64,000 nucleotides of DNA from Scilla litardierei (taxonomy: Eukaryota > Streptophyta > Magnoliopsida > Asparagales > Asparagaceae), in contig CM061142.1 in NCBI GenBank assembly GCA_030789695.1, forward strand, positions 606,555,659-606,619,658, read 5' to 3'. Positions 55,159 to 64,000 of the stretch are shown piece after piece. Under the pieces are notes generated by a model. It worked only from the letters and a program-made list of their open reading frames with translations, made no database searches and had not been told where the DNA came from. The translations under genes were made by a program, and so were the position numbers. The first letter of the stretch is position 1. The number at the start of each line of letters is the position of its first letter.

Positions 55159-57432
55159 TCATTGATAGTACTTGCGCAGGTGCTCGGCATTCCAGGTGTG
55201 AGTCAGGACCTTCACTTCCAAATTAGCTAGCCAGTAGGTCGCGGGTCCAAGGATTTCAGTGACCTTGTAGGGGCCTTCCCACTTAGCAGCTAGCTTCCCT
55301 TTGCGGGTGATCTCCGGGCTGAAGGTCGCCTTTTTGAGGACCAGGTCCCCCTGGCGGAAGCTCCTCCCCCTAACCCGTGAATTGTAGTAGCGAGCTACCT
55401 TTTGCTTCTGCCGAATGATAGTTGCCAAGGCCTGCTCTCGTCGCTCGCCCAGGAGCTCCAGACCGAGCTCCAAACCCTCCGTGTTTCTCTCCTCATCGAA
55501 GTGCTTTATGCGGATGGACTCCTCACCCACCTCGACTGGTACCACCGCCTTGGCGCCGTACGCGAGCATGAAAGGGGTTTCGTCTGTGGCTTGCTTTTGA
55601 GTCGTCCTGTACGACCAGAGTATCCCCGGGAGTTCCTCCGGCCAGCTCCCTTCAGCATCCGCCACCTTTTTGCGGAGGGGCTTAATGAGGCATTTGTTGG
55701 CGGCATCTGCCATCCCATTGGTCTGAGGGTGTGCCACCGAAGCGAAAAGGAGTTTGATCTTCCATTCTGTGCAGAAGTCTTTGAACCCTGCGGAGTCGAA
55801 TTGCTTTCTATTGTCTGTGACGATGGCTCGGGGAATCCCAAACATGAAAATGATGAAGTTCCACATGAAGCACTTCGCCTTCTTCCAAGTGATGGAAGCA
55901 AGGGGTTCCGCCTTAATCCATTTGGTGAAGTAATCCACCGCCACAATCAAGTACTTCCTCTGCCCCGACCGGAAGTAAAAGGCCCGAGGATGTCGAGTCC
56001 CCATTTTACAAAGGGTACTGGGCTGACTATCGGAACGAGCTCCGACGGGGGGGAAGAACTGAGTTTGGCGAACCTCTGGCATTCTTGGCACCTTTGGACG
56101 TATTTGGTCGTGTCACTGACCAAGGTTGGCTAGTAATACCCCTCCCTCAAGATTTTCTGGGCGATCGTCTTACCCCCTGGTGATTCCCGCAGATCCCCTC
56201 GTGTACCTCCGGGAGGACATAGTCGGCCTCCCGAGGTCCGAGGCATTTGAGGTAGGAAAGGACGTCCGTCTTCGTCCAGCGTCTTTTATACAGCGCCCCT
56301 TCGTGGATTACGTATCGGAGTGCCCTTCGCTCCAGGGACCGGCGCTCGTCTAGGTCCGTTGGTACTTCCCCACTGGAGAGATATCGAACGATTGGATCCA
56401 TCCAAGTGGGGTCCTCGTCAATGGCCATGACTTCCCTCTCCTCCGTACTGGGGAGCTGGAGGTTCTCCACGTAGATGGCGTGACCTAACTCCTTAGGAGA
56501 GGAGGAGACCAGCTTGGACAGGGCGTCTGCATGGGCATTCTCTGACCGGTGGAGATGGAGGGTCTCGGCTCACTTGAATTTGGACAGCTTGGCCTTGGCC
56601 GAGGTAGTTCTGCATCGCCTCTTCGCGCACCTCGTAATCCTCCTGCAATTGGTTGATGACGAGCTTTGAATCACTGAGGAGGCGTACGGATTTGGCTCCG
56701 AGTTCTCTGGCCAGCCTCAAACCGTTTATGGCAGCTTTGTACTCGGCCACGTTGTTGGTGGCCGAAAACATGAACCGAAGCGCGTACTCGACGACGCTTC
56801 CCTCAGGCGATCAAATTACTATACCAGCTCCATTTCCTGCCCGGGTGGATGATCCGTCTACGTGGACTACCTGATCCGTCTACGTGGACTACCCACGTAT
56901 CCTGGTCCCCTGGCTGGTTGGTAAGAATAATGTCAGTCGAAAGGAAAGACAAGGGTTGTGGGGTTACCACAGCCAAGCCTTCTTCTTCAGAGGAGTTTCT
57001 TCCTTCTATGGTGCACTCGGTAATGAAGTCCACAAAGGCCTGCTCTTTTATGGCCGTCCGTGGCATAAACCGAAGGTCGAACTCGCTCAGCTCCACTCCC
57101 CAATTCAGCATCCTCCCCATCCGGTCGAACCACTTGAGGTTCTGTTCGAGCCGGGAATCAATGAAGAATAGTATCGTGTGAGCTTGGAAGTAGGGTCGGA
57201 GTCTTCGGGCCAAGAGCACGAGGGCGTACGCGAGCTTCTCCATGGGCGTGTACCATCCCTCTGCGTCCTTCAAAACTCGGCTGGTATAGTACACCGGCCT
57301 CTGCACTCCATTGTCCTCCCTGATCAGCACCGAACTCTCTCGGTTTGGAGAGGAGCGGCAGACTGCAGAGGTACTCCTTGAGTTCGGAAAATGCGCGGGC
57401 ACAGTCCTCGTCACACGGCACAGTCTTCCTTA
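55159..57432 (-). pseudogene. Tat gypsy pol remnant: end of RT, RNase H, integrase
   Basis: From right to left: RT connection (CARAFSELKEYLCSLPLLSK) at about 57400, RNase H (LIREDNGVQRPVYYTSRVL and VVHVDGSGS), a second RNase H segment (NNVAEYKAAINGLRLAREL, near 56750) of the kind that marks Tat elements, the H2C2 integrase finger (YVLPEVHEGICGNHQG) at about 56200, and the integrase core 56091-55159 with D in AVDYFTKW and D in VTDNRKQF. The third catalytic residue, normally Glu in NGQAEAAN, is Asp (NGMADAAN). Several frame breaks lie between segments. RT fingers and palm, protease and gag are missing because the hAT insertion cuts the gene at 57432. Confidence 0.9.
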
Positions 57433-58200
57433 GGGGTGGCCCTTGTTAGTAAAAAACGCGAATTTTTATGTTTTTTACGTTTAAAATCCGTCTAAAATGG
57501 TTCCCGTATTAAATGACCGTCCATTTGAATTATTCGGAAAAATACACGCTTTTTAGGGGTTGACGAACAAAACGCGTTTTATTCCCGTATTGCGCATTTT
57601 ATGCGTTTTAAACTCGTTTTTAGGGGCACTTTTAAATCATTTTGAAATATGATCCAATGATCATACTTTGGTTTAGTGCATACTACATGGAATATAATAG
57701 TATGATCATGTCATTTTGGTTAAAAACTATGAATACAATTTAAATCATGAATATAGAACTCAGTTTACTCTTATTTCGTATTGATATTGTTGATTTTTAG
57801 GTTCATTTGGATGAATGATATCTTGACAGTATTCGTATTTTTCGTCACGTTTTTTAACTGGGTTAACGAATTAAACACGATTTAACACGTTTACGTATTA
57901 TTCCCGTATTACGCATATTTGACCGAATTTTTGACCAAACGTCTGTTGAAATCGACCGAATTAAACACGTTTTATTCACGTCCCGAATATTTTCCGTATT
58001 ACGTATTGCTAACAAGGGGGGTGGCAAACGGGTCGGGTGGGTTCGGGTTCGGGTCGGGTCAGATTTGACCCGACCTGGATAGGGGTAAACCCTAACCCGA
58101 CCCGGATTGAATCCGGGTCGGGTTCGGGTGACCCGGAAAATTTCCGGGTCGGGTTCGGGTTAACCCATCGGGTTAAGATTTGACTTATAGATTACTGCTC
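57431..58200 (+). mobile_element. Outer hAT element, one end only
   Basis: Once the inner element is removed, TAGGGGTGGC (57431-57440) joins AAACGGGTCGGGT (from 58026), the characteristic terminus of plant hAT elements. The following sequence is dense in gggtcggg / cccgaccc repeats to about 58170. The other end is not seen; the LINE lies beyond. Confidence 0.65.
57433..58025. mobile_element. Inner non-autonomous hAT element (57441-58017), duplication GGGGTGGC
   Basis: 577 bp with terminal repeats CCTTGTTAGTAA and CCTTGTTAGCAA (complement of the right end), flanked by the 8-bp duplication GGGGTGGC (57433-57440, 58018-58025). Eight-base duplications fit the hAT superfamily. The interior is A+T-rich with many cgtatt / acgcgtttt-type subterminal repeats, as expected for transposase binding, and codes for nothing. 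Confidence 0.9.
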
Positions 58201-58472
58201 CTTTTTCGATATCCAGCTATTTATTAAGAGCCACCGATAATTTATTAAGTGTTGCATAATTTCCAGTAGCTCATTGCTTAAACCGCACTGATGACAGCAA
58301 GGAATTATAATTCACATTACCATTTTTTAACGAAAGTAATAAAATTAACAAAAAGGTTGTATGTAAAGGGAATTGAATCCAGGACCTCTTAAAGAATAGG
58401 ACAACAATTCAAATCTTATAAACACAACTCCCATTGTAACTGTGTATTGAAGTTATTATATAAATATAAATA
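58201..58472. other. A+T-rich DNA between hAT remnant and LINE
   Basis: No gene or element end is identified. It could be the interior of the outer hAT element. Confidence 0.4.
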
Positions 58473-58482
58473 TTTTTTTTTT

Positions 58483-58713
58483 GAAAAATTAATGTATACT
58501 ATAGCATGAATCAGAATATACAATGTTGGCAGGGGTGAATTGGGACAGATATAATCGGATGGGGAGAGGGCACAAGCGCCGTCACCCACCACGATTGCAT
58601 CTTCCCACCCCCCAACAATCGCCACAAAATCACTCAATCAATCAATCAATCAATCACTAAGATACAATGAAAAACAATAAAAACCAATAAAAGCCCCCCA
58701 ATGCATGTTCATC
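58483..58713 (-). other. LINE 3' untranslated region
   Basis: 231 bp from the ORF2 stop to the poly(A) run. It contains a five-fold ATTG microsatellite (plus-strand 58634-58654). Confidence 0.7.
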
Positions 58714-61700
58714 CTAACCATGGTCCAAAATTTCCCAATTTTTCATTGCCATCTGCGCTTGGACATCATCCGTTTCTTGATATTTCACTGCCATTCGGAT
58801 GTCACTCGCGAGATCTTCAAAAAGTGCGGTCTTCGGCTTGAGTCTATCTTCGAATATACGCCTGTTGCGTTCTTTCCAAACGTGCCAAACCAAAGAGGCT
58901 AGAGTGGAGTTAGCGATGATGCCCATCTCTTTCCTCTTCCCAAATTGAGATTGAAAATAATTGCAGATGGCCGGCAATGTAGGCTCCAGTGAGTGCGTAA
59001 TGCCTAGCTTGAGGAGGCAACGTTTCAGCATGTAGCTAGAAAACTCACAGTTGAAGAAAAGATGACCGGAAGTTTCTAATGAGGAAGTCTGGCAGAGTAC
59101 ACAATCCACGTGAGCATCAGGCTGCCATTTGCAGATATGCTCTCTCGTCAGCAATTTGTCCTGGATAGCTCTTAGCAGGGTTAGCGAAAATTTTGGGACA
59201 TGGGCCTTATGCCACACCAACCGATGATAGGGGAAGGGAACTCCTTTGCTTCGGGAACCATTCCATGCATCCGAGAATTGAAAGCAGCTGCCAGGAGCCC
59301 ATTCCCAACTGTCCTTCCCAGGTCTTAGGGAGACTTGCTGGAGTGTTGGAATTAATTGTTGAATGTCCGGGTCCATACACCAACCCGACGGCCCCCAATA
59401 GTCACTAACTTTCCTATCCTCGCAGCCAGCAGGTATGTCAACCAAGTCTTTTAGCACACCACAGGGGAGCCAGTTGTCGAGCCAGAAGAGAGTGGTTTTA
59501 CCGTCACGAACCTTCCTTCTAATAAGCTTATTAGAAATGCTCCTACAATGAAGGATAAATTTCCAGGTACCAGAGTGAGTTACCTTGCTAGTAGCAGCAT
59601 TAAAATAAGATGAATCACCATAGTTCTTCCTCATCATCTTTGCCCATAAACTATTGCTAGTAAGTAGCCTCCAGGTGAGTCTAACTCCCGAAGCAATATT
59701 CAGATCTTCCAGCTGACGAAGCCCAACACCACCTTCATCCTTTGGTTTACAAATATCTCCCCAAGCCCATGATTTGGAATCACCAAAAATAAATTTCCTA
59801 CACATGGAGTTTATGGTACGAATAATTGTTTTTGGGATTCGGAAAGCTTGCATCCAGAAACTTACCATGCCATAAATAACAGTCTTCACCAACTCGATGC
59901 GGCCTGAGATTGATAGGAGGGATGAAGTCCAACCAGATAGCCTCTTTTGACATTTGTCCACCAGTCTGCTATACATGGATGGTTTGGGATAGTTCGAGGA
60001 GAGAGGCAAGCCCAAGTAGGTGGTGATAGATGTGGACCGCTTGATGCCCATGGAGGAGGCTAGATCAGTAGGATCCCTCGTTCCTTTACTGAAGAGGGCA
60101 ATGCTCTTATCCCAGTTGATATGTAGACCAGTAAGGTAGGAAAAGTCCTGAAGAAGATTTTTCACACCCTGTAGAGATTTAGAATTGGCACGGCAGAAGA
60201 GTAATAGGTCATCAGCAAAAAGAAGATGTGAAATGGACCCTGATCTCCTCATAGGTAGGATAGTACGCCTTGCCATGGACTGAGCTACAAGTAAAGAAAA
60301 AGCTTCCATAACCATGACGAAAAGATAGGGGGATATGGGATCACCTTGGCGCAGGCCTCTATTACTCCCAAAGTAGCCATAAGGGGAGCCATTTACCAGT
60401 ACCGAGAAAGTTGGTGTTGAAATGCATTCCTGGATCCATAAGATGAATTGCCTGCCAAACCCAAATTGATGAAGGATAAAGTAGATGAACTCTCTATTAA
60501 CGCTGTCAAAGGCCTTTCTCAGATCTAATTTGAGGCAAGCCCGGGCCCCCATAGGGTTGCTGAAGTCCCTAATTTGTTCATGAGCTAGTAGAGCACTGTC
60601 TGCAAGAAGCCTGCCCTTGAGAAAAGCTGCCTGGTTCGGAGATATGAGCTCATGAATAACTGATTTTAACCTATTACAGAGGACTTTGCTAATGGCTTTA
60701 TAAATCACATTGCAACAGGCAATAGGGCGATAATCTCCAAGGCTGCTAGCATTTGAATTTTTAGGGATCAGTGTTAGGAAGGTATGGTTCACCTGTCGTA
60801 GCAGAGTGCCAGTACGGAAGAAAGACTTAATTGCTTCAGTGATGTCACCTCCAATAGTCTCCCAATTTTGATGATAGAAAGCACCATTGAATCCATCAGG
60901 CCCCGGAGCCTTGTTTGGATCAATATCAAATATAGCCCGTTTAATCTCCTCCGTTGTGATTCTCCTGTCTAGCCACTCCGTTGCCTCAGTGGAAAGTTTC
61001 CGCTTAGTGACTAGTTTTGGAAAAACTGTCCAATAGCAATCCTGATGATAAAGGGCTTTGTAGTAGTTCGGAGCTGTTACTTTAAGAGTTTCAACCGGAT
61101 TGTTGCTGCCACCATCCGGAGTGATGAGATGTGCTAGATTATTGCGGGCTTGGCGAGCCTTAATAGCGGTATAGAAGAAGCTCGAATTACGGTCCCCTAG
61201 GCTGAGCCAGTCCTGACGACTCTTCTGCCTCAGTTTATCCTCTTCCAGTTCCATCAATTTGGATAAATGGCAAGCTTCCTTCCGTTCCTGCTGTTGGAGG
61301 GCCGGGTCATATTGTAGAGCAGGATTGGCTCTCAAATATTCAAGGAGCTGTTGGGCTGATTTAATAGAAGATATGTTGCTTGCGGCCCAACTTTTCAGCC
61401 TAGCTTTAAGCCTCCTCAGTTTGTGAACTGCTCGAAGCATGGGTCCTCCATGAGAGTGGCCCTCCCAGCTAGTGATAATAACCTCTTTGCAACCTGGAAG
61501 ACGCATCCAGAAATTGAAAAACTTAAAGGGCTTTGGGCCAGAGTTTACCTTAGAGTGAAATCTCACGATCATGGGTGAGTGATCACTAGTCGAAGGATCC
61601 AGGTACTCTGTGTATGATAGAGGAAGGTGAGAGAGCCAACACGGATTGCAAAGAACTCTATCCAACTGCGCCGATATGCGACCCGTGCCTATTCTGTTGT

Positions 61701-62256
61701 TACACCAACTGAATCGGTTCCCCACACTTTTGACCTCCAGTAGCTCACAGTGGTTCATGCAATTGTTGAAGTCATACGTAGCGATATCATTGAGTTTCCT
61801 GCCCCCCATCTTATCCTTAGCGTAGCGCACGCAATTGAAATCACCACCGATAAGCCAAGGGTGACCTTTAAATCTTGATGTCTCCGCTATTAGATGTGCC
61901 CACAGTATTTGTCTTTCTGTTGCACTGTTAGAAGCATATATTGCTGTAAAGTACATTGAGAATCCCCCTGAGTTTTTGCACCAACAGGAGATGTGTTGAG
62001 ATGAGGAAGTGATGACATCACAATGCCAGATTCCTGGGTCATACCCGATAAGGATGCGACCCCCTTTGCATAAACTAAAATTGTTGTTACTCAGCCAATG
62101 ACTTGGGAGAGCTGCAGAGAAATTTGTAGGATTATTCTTTAGTTTTGTTTCCAATAGTGCTACCATACCCGGATTCGAAGACCTCATTCTCTCCCGCACA
62201 TCTCGCCTTCTAGTAATATTGTTTATACCTCTAATATTCCAGATCAGAATGGACAT
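58714..62256 (-). CDS. LINE ORF2: endonuclease-reverse transcriptase
   Basis: 1180 residues, uninterrupted, ATG at 62256. Residues 1-230 are an exonuclease/endonuclease/phosphatase domain: WNIRG near 6-10, LLETK near 34-38, GGDFN near 138 and the SDH motif near 224. RT spans about 440-760, with KAPGPDGFN at 449, LKLDLRKAFDSVNREF at 575, GLRQGDPISPYLF at 634 and the catalytic FADDLLLF at 680. The C-terminal third carries the zf-RVT type zinc-binding domain (CVLC..GHLFFNC near 1052-1070). The enzyme nicks target DNA and copies its own RNA there (target-primed reverse transcription). There is no RNase H. Length is near normal for plant L1 elements. ORF1 ends two bases upstream, so translation probably re-initiates. 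Confidence 0.95.
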   Translation of the reverse strand: MSILIWNIRGINNITRRRDVRERMRSSNPGMVALLETKLKNNPTNFSAALPSHWLSNNNFSLCKGGRILIGYDPGIWHCDVITSSSQHISCWCKNSGGFSMYFTAIYASNSATERQILWAHLIAETSRFKGHPWLIGGDFNCVRYAKDKMGGRKLNDIATYDFNNCMNHCELLEVKSVGNRFSWCNNRIGTGRISAQLDRVLCNPCWLSHLPLSYTEYLDPSTSDHSPMIVRFHSKVNSGPKPFKFFNFWMRLPGCKEVIITSWEGHSHGGPMLRAVHKLRRLKARLKSWAASNISSIKSAQQLLEYLRANPALQYDPALQQQERKEACHLSKLMELEEDKLRQKSRQDWLSLGDRNSSFFYTAIKARQARNNLAHLITPDGGSNNPVETLKVTAPNYYKALYHQDCYWTVFPKLVTKRKLSTEATEWLDRRITTEEIKRAIFDIDPNKAPGPDGFNGAFYHQNWETIGGDITEAIKSFFRTGTLLRQVNHTFLTLIPKNSNASSLGDYRPIACCNVIYKAISKVLCNRLKSVIHELISPNQAAFLKGRLLADSALLAHEQIRDFSNPMGARACLKLDLRKAFDSVNREFIYFILHQFGFGRQFILWIQECISTPTFSVLVNGSPYGYFGSNRGLRQGDPISPYLFVMVMEAFSLLVAQSMARRTILPMRRSGSISHLLFADDLLLFCRANSKSLQGVKNLLQDFSYLTGLHINWDKSIALFSKGTRDPTDLASSMGIKRSTSITTYLGLPLSSNYPKPSMYSRLVDKCQKRLSGWTSSLLSISGRIELVKTVIYGMVSFWMQAFRIPKTIIRTINSMCRKFIFGDSKSWAWGDICKPKDEGGVGLRQLEDLNIASGVRLTWRLLTSNSLWAKMMRKNYGDSSYFNAATSKVTHSGTWKFILHCRSISNKLIRRKVRDGKTTLFWLDNWLPCGVLKDLVDIPAGCEDRKVSDYWGPSGWCMDPDIQQLIPTLQQVSLRPGKDSWEWAPGSCFQFSDAWNGSRSKGVPFPYHRLVWHKAHVPKFSLTLLRAIQDKLLTREHICKWQPDAHVDCVLCQTSSLETSGHLFFNCEFSSYMLKRCLLKLGITHSLEPTLPAICNYFQSQFGKRKEMGIIANSTLASLVWHVWKERNRRIFEDRLKPKTALFEDLASDIRMAVKYQETDDVQAQMAMKNWEILDHG

Positions 62257-62258
62257 AC

Positions 62259-64000
62259 TTACTGGGGTTGGTTTGCAGACAGGTGACCTATTCTTGCACT
62301 TTTCCTGGTCCCTATCGGCAAGTTGGCTCTGGTCTTTTTGCTGGCATTGTGTCCCACACTACTTTCAAGCTCTTCTATTTCCTCGTCCCATTCTGGATTA
62401 TCATAGGCGATCACATGTGGCACCGCGTCCTGAACAGAGACCTGCTCCTGTATATTAATAGTAGCTGAATTTTCCTGCTCCTTTAGTGATGCCTTTGGTG
62501 CAGAATTTACCTGCTCCTGTATATTAATAGTAGCTCCCACTTTATTTCCCGTACCCCCTTCTATTACCCCTTGTATTGTTAGCTCTCCAGACTTACCTAA
62601 TATTTGTGTAGCCGCTGACTTCGAAGTGCTATCACTGTCTTCATGTGCAGAGACTTCTATATTAGGTGATTGAGTAATGGCCACCTCCACACCCGAGTTG
62701 ATAGTGTCATGCTCTTCAGTTGCTGCGGGAACAACAGACACAGTAGGGGCATTGTACATCACTTCTGTCGATGTAGGATACAATTCTGTAACTGTGCAAA
62801 TATTTTCAACTTGCTCCCGGGGATCATTAACCGTACTTTCCGAATGCTCTCCAATAACAACTTTTCCTTTTGCTGATGAGGTATGGGGGTTTACCTCAAG
62901 TTGGATTGAAGGGGGTTCTTTACTATCAGGGCATTGTACATCACTATGACCAAAGCAAACACAGGTTTTGCATCTTGGAGGCTCGCCTTCAACTTTTACC
63001 CCTATGGCAACTAATGAACCATCATCTAGTTCCACATTGACAGTTTTTGGAAGAGATTTTTTAGCTTCGATATCAATAAGACAACGTGCGTAGGATATAC
63101 GCTCTTTCTTAGCCGTCAACCTATCCAAGCACAAGGGAGTCCCAACAACTGAAGCAATGGTGTTAAATATCTCCAGGGTCCACATGTCCATAGGTACACC
63201 ATGAAGCTGTACCCAAACAGGTACGGAAGATAATATGCCCCGGTCATGTTTGAGCTTAGGGCTCCACCTCTGCAAAACAACCAAACGTCCATCAAACATC
63301 CATGGCCCTCCATGTAAAATCCTGTCGCAATCCGCAGCGTCTTCAAATTTGAAGTAGAAAAATCCATTTTCTTTGCTAAACACCTGAAGCCCCTTCTTCA
63401 ATTTCCATAGTCTTTCAGTCCAGGACCTGATCTGCCCATAAAATGGGATATCTCCAACCACATATCCAACTAGGGTGTGTTTCCATTGTTCTGCCCCCCT
63501 CGCCCGTTGATAATCTGAAACTTTCGCGATTTCAGATCCATCGTCTTTGAGAATTGGTGGAACGAAAGACATTGACATGTCTGCATCATACTCTCTTTTG
63601 TTCGCGCATACATCTGACCATGATAGCCTAGGACCCTTAGTGTTAATGAGTAAATCAGCTTTAGGCCTAATTGGCATTTTACCAAGCATCTGATGGGCAA
63701 TCTGGGATGCCTGCTTATTAGTGTGAAAAGCTCTTCCTCTAAATTGACGGTGCCCATGCTTATCTCCCCTCTCAACATTAGGCTTACCTCCAAAGTGATG
63801 ATTAGCGAAGCCTGTGGAGTTCCCGTTGCCAGCCAATTTTAGATTGCTCTGTACCCGCCTTGTGACGAGTTGCCATTTCCCAACTTCATTGTTTCCGCCT
63901 GGGCCTTCATTGGGTGTATCTATCTCTCCGTCCGCAAGCCTCGACGTACCATCTCCCTGTCTTTGGTTGCTCGTGCCAGAAGAACCGGCCACTAGGTTAC
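62259..64000 (-). CDS. LINE ORF1: nucleic-acid-binding protein (DUF4283 and CCHC), 5' partial
   Basis: The frame is open to the window edge; the codon at 63992 is GTG, not a credible start, so the N-terminus lies outside. The DUF4283 domain covers WKHTLVGYVVGDIPFYGQ through GGPWMFDGRLVVLQRW and VWVQLHGVPMDMWT, followed by a CCHC-type knuckle CKTCVCFGHSDVQC near 62930-62975. The C-terminal third is a low-complexity, Ser/Thr/Glu-rich tail with two copies of a TINIQEQV segment. In plant L1 elements this protein binds the element RNA as part of the ribonucleoprotein. It ends with TAA at 62259-62261, then GT, then the ORF2 ATG. Confidence 0.92.
   Translation of the reverse strand, partial: NLVAGSSGTSNQRQGDGTSRLADGEIDTPNEGPGGNNEVGKWQLVTRRVQSNLKLAGNGNSTGFANHHFGGKPNVERGDKHGHRQFRGRAFHTNKQASQIAHQMLGKMPIRPKADLLINTKGPRLSWSDVCANKREYDADMSMSFVPPILKDDGSEIAKVSDYQRARGAEQWKHTLVGYVVGDIPFYGQIRSWTERLWKLKKGLQVFSKENGFFYFKFEDAADCDRILHGGPWMFDGRLVVLQRWSPKLKHDRGILSSVPVWVQLHGVPMDMWTLEIFNTIASVVGTPLCLDRLTAKKERISYARCLIDIEAKKSLPKTVNVELDDGSLVAIGVKVEGEPPRCKTCVCFGHSDVQCPDSKEPPSIQLEVNPHTSSAKGKVVIGEHSESTVNDPREQVENICTVTELYPTSTEVMYNAPTVSVVPAATEEHDTINSGVEVAITQSPNIEVSAHEDSDSTSKSAATQILGKSGELTIQGVIEGGTGNKVGATINIQEQVNSAPKASLKEQENSATINIQEQVSVQDAVPHVIAYDNPEWDEEIEELESSVGHNASKKTRANLPIGTRKSARIGHLSANQPQ

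Larger units (their letters stand above)
58473..64000 (-). mobile_element. Plant L1-type LINE, 3' end and most of the coding region
   Basis: Two adjacent minus-strand frames (ORF1 with DUF4283 and a CCHC knuckle, ORF2 with endonuclease and RT) are followed by a 3' untranslated region ending in a run of ten A (plus-strand T at 58473-58482). No LTRs are present. The 5' end is outside the window. Both frames are free of stops, so the copy is young and may be competent. Confidence 0.92.

Noticed and set aside
62259..63992. Start of LINE ORF1 at 63992
   Set aside because: The codon there is GTG and the frame stays open to the window edge, so the true start lies outside.

Overview
This window looks like nuclear DNA of a flowering plant in which nearly everything is transposable elements nested inside one another. 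The evidence is plant-type Ty1/copia and Ty3/gypsy LTR elements (Tat, Athila-like and Tekay/Del-like chromovirus lineages), a plant L1-type LINE whose ORF1 carries DUF4283 and a CCHC knuckle, hAT and Mutator-type DNA elements, and one plant-specific DUF761 gene. I see no rRNA, tRNA, CRISPR, plasmid, bacterial or viral-pathogen features. The species cannot be named from this sequence.

Layout. 1-8068: a minus-strand Copia element (LTR, broken gag-pol, long G+C-rich leader, iMet-type primer site, LTR), followed by 82 bp of a second tandem copy. 8069-16790: remnants of two further Copia gag genes, a Tekay-like LTR fragment and a long Copia LTR that was hit by a 2.1-kb solo LTR (12975-15116, 5-bp target duplication). 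16860-23150: the 3' half of a non-autonomous Athila-like (LARD-type) element on the plus strand; its 3' LTR contains a 1.9-kb solo LTR (19666-21585, duplication ATACA). 23165-24559: a deletion derivative of a Tat gypsy element, with a gag/protease stub next to its LTR.

24560-26793 is the only stretch that looks like ordinary host DNA. It carries a single-exon DUF761 gene (25054-25602, minus). 26794-44241 is a degraded plus-strand Copia element. Its left LTR was hit by a 3.15-kb solo LTR (27256-30402, duplication AGAGG), which itself holds a small Mutator-type MITE. Its reverse-transcriptase region was split by a very young 9.3-kb non-autonomous chromovirus (33310-42627, duplication TTGTG) whose two 3.2-kb LTRs differ, as far as I can see, only by a 17-bp indel. 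44371-47390 holds a Tat LTR fragment and another Copia gag pseudogene.

47391-57432 is a minus-strand Tat gypsy element: 3' LTR, an antisense (plus-strand) accessory gene of the 'putative gypsy type transposon' (Transposase_28) family with its own TATA box and at least one frame-preserving intron, a minisatellite, then integrase, RNase H and the end of RT. A non-autonomous Athila-like element (50131-53619) sits inside the antisense gene. 57431-58470 holds a hAT element inserted into the terminal repeat of another hAT element. 58473-64000 is a plant LINE in minus orientation with an intact ORF2 and an ORF1 that runs off the window edge; it is the most intact coding unit here.

No set of host genes works together in this window. 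The biology is the life cycle and decay of retroelements: three solo LTRs show LTR-LTR recombination, several non-autonomous elements must depend on enzymes made elsewhere, and at least four unrelated LTRs carry clusters of short semi-palindromic motifs on the upstream side of a TATA box.
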